From positions 1 through 5,660 of the forward strand of contig SKKS01000136.1 of NCBI GenBank assembly GCA_007123625.1: a stretch of DNA of 5,660 bases. Direction: 5' to 3'. This document shows positions 1-4,502 of the stretch, one piece after another. Each line of letters begins with the position of its first letter. The first letter of the stretch is position 1. The notes beneath the pieces are model-generated. The model made no database searches and was not told the origin of the DNA. It was given only the letters and a program-made list of their open reading frames with translations. Made by a program: the position numbers and the translations under genes. The DNA comes from Paracoccaceae bacterium. Its GTDB lineage: Bacteria; Pseudomonadota; Alphaproteobacteria; Rhodobacterales; Rhodobacteraceae.

Positions 1-1
1 A

Positions 2-751
2 GACAATGGCACCACATGGGAGCGTGTGGCGGGTCTCGACGATCACCCCTCGCGCGCGGACTGGACCCCCGGTGCTGCCGGTCTGGTGCTGCACAGCATC
101 GCCACCGACCCTGGCAACCCGGCGCGGGTCTGGATCGGGGTGTCCGCGGCGGGCGTCTTCGCGACCGAGGACGGCGGCGCCACATGGGACCGGCGCAACC
201 GGCTGTCCAACGCCGAAAGCTGCGCAGGGCATCACCACCCCGCCGCGCCCTCGGGCGGGGAAACCGGCCATTGCGTGCACAATCTGGTGCGGGCAGGGGC
301 CGGGGCGGGTGATTTGCTGTATCAGCAGAACCACCACGGGGTCTGGCGCAGCCATGACGGCGGGCGCAGCTGGGACGACATCACCGCGGGATTGCCTTCG
401 ACCTTCGGCTTTCCCATCGCCGTGCACCCCGACGACGCGAACAAGATCTGGGTCCTGCCGCTCAATGGCGACATGGAAGGACGCTTTCCCCCTGATGCCC
501 GCGCGGCGGTCTGGCATTCCGACGACGGCGGCGTGACCTGGCGCGACCAGCGCCTCGGCCTTCCGCAGGAGGGGTGTTTCTTTACCGTACTGCGGCAGGG
601 CATGGCCACCAGCCGGGCCGCCCCTGTGGGGGTGTTCTTCGGCACCAATAGCGGATCGGTCTTTGCGTCCTTCGACGAAGGCGACACCTGGGCCGAGATC
701 GCGCGCCACCTGCCCACGGTGCTGGGGGTCGAGGCGCTGGACCACGCCTGA
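2..751 (+). CDS. Asp-box (BNR) repeat beta-propeller protein, 5'-truncated by window edge
   Basis: The reading frame is open at the window start and ends with TGA at 749-751, leaving 249 C-terminal residues. The GTG at 26 is an internal valine codon, because an Asp-box (DNGTTW) already lies upstream of it in frame. Five Asp-boxes of the form (S/T)-x-D-x-G-x-(T/S)-W are visible: visible-residue 1-6 (partial), ATEDGGATW 54-62, RSHDGGRSW 116-124, HSDDGGVTW 172-180 and ASFDEGDTW 222-230. They are 50-62 residues apart, each on a hairpin of a propeller blade. Such repeats occur in sialidase-like and other BNR glycosidases, Vps10/sortilin-like propellers and HCF136-like proteins. Nothing visible identifies a catalytic sialidase, so substrate and function are unknown. 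Cellular location cannot be judged without the N-terminus. The gene converges on xth with 21 bp between stop codons, and no terminator is seen in that gap. Family assignment is confident; function is not. Confidence 0.85.
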   Translation, partial: DNGTTWERVAGLDDHPSRADWTPGAAGLVLHSIATDPGNPARVWIGVSAAGVFATEDGGATWDRRNRLSNAESCAGHHHPAAPSGGETGHCVHNLVRAGAGAGDLLYQQNHHGVWRSHDGGRSWDDITAGLPSTFGFPIAVHPDDANKIWVLPLNGDMEGRFPPDARAAVWHSDDGGVTWRDQRLGLPQEGCFFTVLRQGMATSRAAPVGVFFGTNSGSVFASFDEGDTWAEIARHLPTVLGVEALDHA

Positions 752-772
752 GCACCCCCGACCGACGAGGGA

Positions 773-1561
773 TCAGAGGTCGAATCGCGCCAGCACCGGC
801 GCATGGTCCGAAGGCTGCGCCCACCCCCGCGCGGCCCGCAAGATGCGCGAGCCATGCCCCGCCGCCGCAATATCCGCGCTGGCCCAGACATGATCCAGCC
901 GCCGCCCCTTGTCGGCGGCGTCCCAGTCGCGCGCGCGATAGGACCACCAGCTGTAAAGCTGCCCCTCGGGGATGTCCTGGCGGGTAATGTCCACCCAGCC
1001 GCCCGCGTCCTGAGCGGCGTTCAGGGCATCGACCTCGACCGGGGTGTGGCTGACGACCTTCAGCAGCGCCTTGTGGTTCCAGACGTCATCTTCGCGCGGG
1101 GCGATGTTCAGGTCGCCGACGAGGATCGCGCGCTCGGGTCGGCTGTCGGCAAAGGTGTCGCGCAATTCGGTCAGGAAATCGAGCTTGTGGCCGAACTTGT
1201 CGTTCACCGTGCGATCGGGCACATCGCCCCCGGCGGGAATGTACAGGTTGTGAATCACCACCCCGTTTTCCAGCCGCGCCGCCACATGGCGCGTGTCGCC
1301 GCGTTTGCACCAGTCGATGTGCCCGGCATCTTCCAGCGGGTGGCGCGACAGGATCGCCACCCCGTTGTAGCCCTTTTCGCCGCGCGCGACCCAATGCCCA
1401 TAGCCCGCCTGCGCGAACATGTCGAAGGGGATCTTGTCCACCGGGCTCTTGCACTCCTGCAGGCACAGGATATCGGGCGCCTCTTCGCGCAGCAGGCGGG
1501 TGACCAACCCTGCGCGCAGACGGACCGAGTTGATGTTCCAGGTGACGATGGTCAACGGCAT
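773..1561 (-). CDS. xth: Exodeoxyribonuclease III (AP endonuclease, EEP family)
   Basis: This is a 262-residue protein, close to the 268 of E. coli Xth. The family cleaves DNA 5' of abasic sites and has 3'-phosphodiesterase and 3'-5' exonuclease activity in base-excision repair. The conserved EEP-superfamily active-site residues are all present: N9 in TWNINS, E36 in LQECK, Y107 in NLYIPAG, D150 and N152 in VGDLNIAP, D223 in RRLDHVW, and D252-H253 in SDHAPV. The frame stays open 69 codons further upstream, but that extension is low-complexity and crosses the terminator at 1705-1731. I chose the ATG at 1559-1561 because the protein then starts MPLTIVTWN, as in the family, and GGAG (1570-1573 on the minus strand) lies 8 nt before it. 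The terminator insulates xth from the upstream response-regulator gene, so it should have its own promoter in 1562-1704; I saw no convincing one. Confidence 0.96.
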   Translation of the reverse strand: MPLTIVTWNINSVRLRAGLVTRLLREEAPDILCLQECKSPVDKIPFDMFAQAGYGHWVARGEKGYNGVAILSRHPLEDAGHIDWCKRGDTRHVAARLENGVVIHNLYIPAGGDVPDRTVNDKFGHKLDFLTELRDTFADSRPERAILVGDLNIAPREDDVWNHKALLKVVSHTPVEVDALNAAQDAGGWVDITRQDIPEGQLYSWWSYRARDWDAADKGRRLDHVWASADIAAAGHGSRILRAARGWAQPSDHAPVLARFDL

Positions 1562-1704
1562 GGGGCGAGCTCCGGTTCTGGCGCGGACCCGGGCGTTACC
1601 AGAAACCCCATCACCTGCGCAACCATGCCCGGCTCCGCGCTGACCATGTGGACCACAGGTGCACATCGCGCATGGCGCGTGTGCGGCGCGTAAAAGAATC
1701 GCCG
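1562..1704. other. Non-coding stretch upstream of xth
   Basis: This 143 bp stretch lies between the xth start codon and the U-tract of the terminator at 1705. It should contain the xth promoter. On the minus strand TTGCGC is followed 16 bp later by GGTAAC, a poor sigma-70 match. A perfect 11 bp inverted repeat, TGTGGACCACA (1647-1657), could be an operator, but it matches no motif I know, and no alphaproteobacterial LexA-type GTTC repeat was seen. Short open frames here look like chance. Confidence 0.4.
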
Positions 1705-1731
1705 AAAAAAACCGGGCACGCAGGCCCGGTT
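1705..1731 (-). terminator. Rho-independent terminator
   Basis: Read on the minus strand, an 8 bp perfect stem (AACCGGGC / GCCCGGTT, arms 1724-1731 and 1710-1717) encloses a 6 nt loop (CTGCGT) and runs into seven U residues (1705-1711). GC-rich stem plus U-tract is the classic intrinsic terminator. It ends transcription from the response-regulator gene at 1854-2540 and/or from the candidate small RNA directly upstream. It points towards, and insulates, xth. On the plus strand the U-tract is absent, so termination is predicted for one strand only. Confidence 0.88.
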
Positions 1732-1834
1732 CAGTCCAACAGGGAGGAGGGGGTGCGTATTGCCCCACGCACCAGGGGGTTCCTCAGGCCATCGTCACGA
1801 TACCACTTGCGATGTTGCTGTTCTCGCAAACGAT
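1705..1834 (-). ncRNA. Candidate small RNA with CCUCCUCCC anti-Shine-Dalgarno motif
   Basis: The region has no plausible protein gene but is structured on the minus strand. In 5'-3' order it holds three elements. First is a stem-loop at 1802-1834: TTGCGA / TCGCAA around an 11 nt loop, extended to 11 pairs by five outer pairs, three of them G-U, which work only in minus-strand RNA. Second is a 7 bp stem-loop at 1752-1773 (GGTGCGT / ACGCACC, 8 nt loop). Third is a stretch containing CCTCCTCCC exactly (1742-1750), followed by the intrinsic terminator at 1705-1731. CCUCCUCCC is the signature of alphaproteobacterial sRNAs such as rhizobial alpha-r14 and Rhodobacter CcsR ('cuckoo') RNAs. There it sits in hairpin loops, whereas here it lies between hairpins, so membership is uncertain. 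No clear promoter was found. It could be processed from the 3' UTR of the response-regulator mRNA or have its own start. The 5' end is approximate. Confidence 0.5.
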
Positions 1835-1853
1835 TCGGGCGGCATTCGGGCGC

Positions 1854-2540
1854 TCATGAGACCAGTTTGTAGCCCCCCGACTCCGTCACCAGAATCCGCG
1901 CATTCGACGGATCGGGTTCGATCTTCTGGCGCAGGCGATAGATGTGGGTCTCCAGCGTGTGAGTCGTAACCCCGGCGTTGTAGCCCCAGACCTCATGCAG
2001 CAGCACATCGCGCGGCACCACGCCTTCGGGGGCGCGATACAGGAACTTCAGGATATTGGTTTCCTTCTCGGTCAGGCGGATCTTGCGCTCGCCCTCGTCC
2101 AGCAAAAGCTTCTGCGCCGGTCGGAACTGATAGGGGCCAAGCTGGAACACAGCGTTCTCGGACTGTTCGTGCTGGCGCAACTGCGCCCGCAGCCGTGCCA
2201 GCAGCACAGGGAACTTGAAGGGCTTGGTCACATAGTCATTGGCACCCGCGTCCAGCCCAAGGATCGTATCGGCATCCGAATCGTGCCCCGTCAGCATGAG
2301 GATCGGGCACTTCAGCCCCGCCTTGCGCATCCGCTTGCACAGCTCGCGCCCGTCGGTGTCCGGCAGCCCCACGTCCAGGATCGCCAGGTCGAAGTGCCCG
2401 GCCTTGACCTGCTCCATGGCCTCGGCGCCGTTGGCGGCCTCGAACACATCGAAATCGTCGGTCATGACCAGTTGCTCGGACAGCGCCTCGCGCAGGTCGT
2501 CGTCGTCATCCACCAGCAGAATTCGGTTCACTTTCGGCAT
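1854..2540 (-). CDS. cenR: OmpR/PhoB-family response regulator, CenR-like
   Basis: This 228-residue two-domain response regulator has a receiver domain at about 4-122. It carries acidic pocket D11-D13, phosphoacceptor D56 (ILDVGLP), T84 (MLTGHD) and K106 (VTKPF). A winged-helix DNA-binding domain follows at about 131-228, with the recognition region TTHTLETHIYRLRQKIEP near 192-209. All residues needed for phosphorylation are present. Sequence style matches the conserved alphaproteobacterial envelope regulator CenR (also studied as OtpR in Brucella) as I remember it, and does not match CtrA, ChvI or PetR. The symbol is therefore a probable, not proven, assignment. I chose the ATG at 2538-2540 because a perfect AGGAGG lies 7 nt upstream and the receiver starts immediately; a 17-codon extension to 2591 is unsupported. 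No cognate kinase gene is in the window. The gene is divergent from ribA and ends at the structured RNA and terminator at 1705-1834. Confidence 0.9.
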   Translation of the reverse strand: MPKVNRILLVDDDDDLREALSEQLVMTDDFDVFEAANGAEAMEQVKAGHFDLAILDVGLPDTDGRELCKRMRKAGLKCPILMLTGHDSDADTILGLDAGANDYVTKPFKFPVLLARLRAQLRQHEQSENAVFQLGPYQFRPAQKLLLDEGERKIRLTEKETNILKFLYRAPEGVVPRDVLLHEVWGYNAGVTTHTLETHIYRLRQKIEPDPSNARILVTESGGYKLVS

Positions 2541-2696
2541 CTTGTGTCCTCCTGTAATCCTGCCAGACATGACCCTGTTCACGCGCAGCACAAGATTTGC
2601 AACAATCCTCTCACGCGGTCGTGTCGCGTGGCGGGGGTATGTTTCAATTTCGGCCCCTTGGCGCTACATCTGGGCGGCACACTCGGGAACCCGCGC
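2541..2696. promoter_or_regulatory. Divergent intergenic region (cenR-like / ribA) with inverted repeat at 2612-2630
   Basis: This 156 bp region must contain the promoters of both divergent genes. It carries a perfect inverted repeat, CACGCG (2612-2617) and CGCGTG (2625-2630), around a 7 bp centre. That geometry suits a dimeric regulator or a short hairpin. Candidate promoter hexamers are weak: TTGAAA on the minus strand has no good -10 partner, and on the plus strand TTCAAT and TACATC are 16 bp apart. No FMN riboswitch-like conserved leader is recognisable ahead of ribA; the space is also short for one. The shared region could let one regulator touch both genes, but nothing proves that. Confidence 0.4.
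2548..2553 (-). promoter_or_regulatory. Perfect Shine-Dalgarno site of the cenR-like gene
   Basis: On the minus strand AGGAGG lies 7 nt before the ATG at 2540, in the context ACAGGAGGACACAAG-ATG. It is the strongest ribosome binding site in the window and decides the start codon. It is also complementary to the anti-SD motif of the candidate RNA at 1742-1750. Confidence 0.85.
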
Positions 2697-3797
2697 ATGA
2701 GCCTGCAGCCCACCGCCCTCGAACTTGTCAACCGCGCTCGCGCCGATCTGCGCATGGGCCTGCCAGTAGTGCTGGCGGATGGCGCGCGCGCCGCGCTGGT
2801 GATCGCGGCCGAGGTTCTGACGCCCACGCGCCTGGGCGATCTGCGCGCGCTGGGCGGCGGGGCAGCGGGACTGGTGCTTGCGATCACCGCGCACCGCGCG
2901 GCCACGCTGCGCGCGCGCGCCTATGACGGCGATCTGGCGCGGGTGCAGGTTCCGCATGGTGTGATGCCCGCCTGGATCCGTGCCGTCGCCGACCCGGCGG
3001 ACGATCTGCGCCTGCCGATGAAGGGGCCGTTCATGACCGCCCGCGATGGTTCCGCTGCCTTGCACCGCGGCGCCATCGCGCTGACGAAATCGGCGCAGCT
3101 GCTGCCCGCCGCACTTGTGCTGGAACACGCCAATGCGGTGGACCTGGCGCAGTCTCAGGGGCTGACCCGGCTTGATCTTGCCGCTATCGAAACCGCGCTT
3201 GCCCGGGGCAGCACCATGAATCCGGTGATCGACGCGCGCCTGCCGATGGCAGCGGCGCGCGCGGGGCGGGTGCATGTCTTCCGCCCCGAGGATGGCGGCG
3301 TCGAACACTACGCCATCGAAATCGGCACCCCTGACCGGGCCGCCCCGGTGCTGGCGCGGCTGCACTCGGCCTGCTTCACTGGTGACGTGCTGGGTTCGCT
3401 CAAATGCGACTGCGGCGCGCAACTCCAGACCGCGCTTGCCCGCATGGGAGCCGAGGGCGCGGGCGTGCTGCTCTACCTCAACCAGGAAGGGCGCGGCATA
3501 GGCCTTGCCAACAAGATGCGCGCTTATTCCCTGCAGGATCAGGGCTTCGACACGGTCGAGGCCAACCATCGGCTGGGGTTCGAGGATGACGAGCGCGATT
3601 TCCGCATCGGCGCTGCCATCCTGCGCCGCATGGGGTTTTCGCGCGCGCGATTGCTGACCAACAACCCCGGCAAGGTGGACATGCTCTCGGCCAACGGGAT
3701 CGAAGTGGTCGAACGCGTGCCGCTGCGCGTGGGTGAAACCGACGAGAACCGCGCCTACCTCGCCACCAAGGCCGCCAAATCGGGGCATCTGCTGTGA
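2697..3797 (+). CDS. ribA: GTP cyclohydrolase II with vestigial RibB-like N-terminal domain
   Basis: This 366-residue protein performs the first committed step of riboflavin synthesis, converting GTP to 2,5-diamino-6-ribosylamino-pyrimidinone 5'-phosphate, formate and pyrophosphate. The C-terminal domain (about 190-366) has all catalytic parts: zinc cysteines C226, C237 and C239 (HSACFTGD...LKCDCG), NQEGRGIGL at 262-270, Y277, D298 and R300 in EDDERDF, and TNNPGKV at 321-327. The N-terminal part (about 10-175) resembles 3,4-dihydroxy-2-butanone-4-phosphate synthase (RibB), e.g. LRMGLPVVLADG and LHRGAIALTKSAQLLPAALVLE. However, the acidic DDEDREN metal/substrate loop is replaced by ADGARAA and the TRGGHTEA motif is lost, so RibB activity is not expected. 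The frame is open far upstream (from 1944), but that part is antisense to the response-regulator gene. I chose the ATG at 2697, with a modest GGGA 8 nt upstream. A separate active RibB should exist elsewhere in the genome. Confidence 0.95.
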   Translation: MSLQPTALELVNRARADLRMGLPVVLADGARAALVIAAEVLTPTRLGDLRALGGGAAGLVLAITAHRAATLRARAYDGDLARVQVPHGVMPAWIRAVADPADDLRLPMKGPFMTARDGSAALHRGAIALTKSAQLLPAALVLEHANAVDLAQSQGLTRLDLAAIETALARGSTMNPVIDARLPMAAARAGRVHVFRPEDGGVEHYAIEIGTPDRAAPVLARLHSACFTGDVLGSLKCDCGAQLQTALARMGAEGAGVLLYLNQEGRGIGLANKMRAYSLQDQGFDTVEANHRLGFEDDERDFRIGAAILRRMGFSRARLLTNNPGKVDMLSANGIEVVERVPLRVGETDENRAYLATKAAKSGHLL

Positions 3798-3820
3798 CCC
3801 AGCCGCGCGCCGATCCGTTC

Positions 3821-3885
3821 ATCTTGCCAAAAATACTCTCGGGGGGGGGCGCCCGGCACGGGCGCCGGGGGGCAGACAGCCCCCC
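3821..3885. repeat. GC-rich double-hairpin intergenic element
   Basis: Starting 23 bp after the ribA stop, the sequence ATCTTGCCAAAAATACTC (3821-3838) is followed by a run of nine G (3841-3849). Two perfect, adjacent hairpins come next: GGCGCCCG / CGGGCGCC with a GCA loop (3848-3866), and GGGGGGC / GCCCCCC with an AGACA loop (3867-3885). The same AT-rich motif next to G runs and hairpins recurs, as I recall, between genes in Rhodobacterales genomes, so this is probably a dispersed intergenic repeat. On the minus strand the hairpins are followed by GAGAGTATTTTTGG, which resembles a terminator tail. On the plus strand no U-tract follows. It may stabilise the ribA 3' end or act as a terminator. 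Confidence 0.6.
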
Positions 3886-3924
3886 ACCCACACCGCGCCC
3901 GGTACACCCCGGATGGGGGTGCGC

Positions 3925-4428
3925 ATGAAACCCTCCGACCTGGTGGTCACCCGCTGGGGCTGCCGCTTTCTGGGCCGGTCCTTTCCGTGCGCCATCGGGC
4001 GCGGCGGCATCCGCGCAGCCAAGCGCGAAGGTGACGGCGCCACCCCGCGTGGACAGCATGGCCTTGTGGGCCTGCTCTACCGCCCCGACCGGGTCGCCCG
4101 GTCCGCGCTGCCGGACTGGGCGTTGCCCATCGGCCCGCGTGACCTGTGGTCCGACGATCCCGCACACGAGGATTACAACCTCATGGTCCGCGCGCCCTAT
4201 GGCCACAGCCACGAGCGCCTGCGCCGCGCCGATCCGCTGTATGACATCGTGCTGATCACCGATTACAACTGGCCGCGCGCCGAACGCGGGGCGGGATCGG
4301 CGATCTTCGTCCACCTTTGGCGCGGGCCGCGCCGACCCACGGCGGGCTGCGTGGCCTTCCGGCGCGATGATCTGCTGTGGATCGTCAACCGCATCGGCTT
4401 CGGCACCCGGCTTATCGTGCACGGCTGA
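3925..4428 (+). CDS. L,D-transpeptidase (YkuD-fold) family protein, no visible signal peptide
   Basis: This 167-residue protein has the L,D-transpeptidase signature: H130 (SAIFVHLWRG), then TAGCVAF at 139-145 with the presumed catalytic nucleophile C142, eight residues after RGP. The N-terminal CAIGRGGI at 22-29 is also characteristic of this group of short YkuD-fold proteins (COG3786-like). The family forms or remodels peptide crosslinks in peptidoglycan via a cysteine acyl-enzyme. The S/T-x-G-C core and upstream histidine are intact, so activity is plausible but unproven. No signal peptide or membrane segment is visible, which is odd for a periplasmic enzyme. I chose the ATG at 3925, with GGGGGTG 4-5 nt upstream; the in-frame ATG at 3913 adds only MGVR and has a poor ribosome site. 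It lies 127 bp after ribA, beyond the hairpin element, and 71 bp before the next gene. Confidence 0.85.
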   Translation: MKPSDLVVTRWGCRFLGRSFPCAIGRGGIRAAKREGDGATPRGQHGLVGLLYRPDRVARSALPDWALPIGPRDLWSDDPAHEDYNLMVRAPYGHSHERLRRADPLYDIVLITDYNWPRAERGAGSAIFVHLWRGPRRPTAGCVAFRRDDLLWIVNRIGFGTRLIVHG

Positions 4429-4440
4429 CACGCTGCCCCC

Positions 4441-4471
4441 TTGGCCTTTGCGACGCCGGGCCTCATATAAG
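4441..4471 (+). promoter_or_regulatory. Possible sigma-70-type promoter of the cnoX-like gene
   Basis: TTGGCC (4441-4446) and CATATA (4464-4469) are 17 bp apart; an alternative reading of the -10 as TATAAG (4466-4471) gives 19 bp. The AT-rich CATATAAGG stands out against GC-rich surroundings. Transcription would start near 4476-4479, giving either a leaderless message from the ATG at 4479 or a leader of roughly 20 nt for the ATG at 4500. The -35 is imperfect, so this remains a prediction. Confidence 0.45.
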
Positions 4472-4502
4472 GCAAAAGATGATTATGAAGGGGCAAAAGA
4501 TG
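4471..4502 (+). repeat. Direct repeat duplicating the translation start of the cnoX-like gene
   Basis: The 11-mer GGCAAAAGATG occurs at 4471-4481 and again at 4492-4502, exactly 21 bp apart, so both terminal ATGs are in the same frame. Each copy has purines placed as a Shine-Dalgarno site: AAGG before the first and the stronger AAGGGG (4488-4493) before the second, both 6 nt from the ATG. A further in-frame ATG lies at 4485. Two initiation sites differing by seven codons are therefore possible. Confidence 0.75.

Noticed and set aside
803..1693. Long plus-strand open frame (296 codons) opposite xth
   Set aside because: It is antisense to a gene with all Xth catalytic motifs, shows no recognisable domain, and is a typical GC-rich shadow frame.
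1562..1768. 69-codon N-terminal extension of Xth
   Set aside because: Low-complexity, crosses an intrinsic terminator, and would place extra residues before the conserved MPLTIVTWN start that has its own ribosome site.
1648..1872. Small plus-strand open frames in the cenR-xth intergenic region
   Set aside because: No ribosome site or recognisable sequence; the region is better explained by minus-strand RNA structure and a terminator.
1944..2696. In-frame 251-codon extension upstream of ribA, which would make a 617-residue protein
   Set aside because: Most of it is antisense to the well-supported response-regulator gene, and the family-like start with a ribosome site is at 2697.
2541..2696. 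FMN riboswitch ahead of ribA
   Set aside because: I found no RFN-element-like conserved segments, and the leader before the ATG is short and shared with a divergent promoter.
2664..3788. Minus-strand open frame of 374 codons opposite ribA
   Set aside because: Shadow of the GTP cyclohydrolase II gene; composition is Arg/Gly/His/Ala-rich with no motif.
3841..3885. G-quadruplex from the G-runs in the hairpin element
   Set aside because: The G tracts are better satisfied by perfect hairpin partners; four well-spaced G tracts free of complementary C tracts are not present.
3478..4431. Minus-strand open frame of 317 codons opposite ribA's end and the transpeptidase gene
   Set aside because: Antisense to two genes with intact catalytic motifs and passing through the double-hairpin element.
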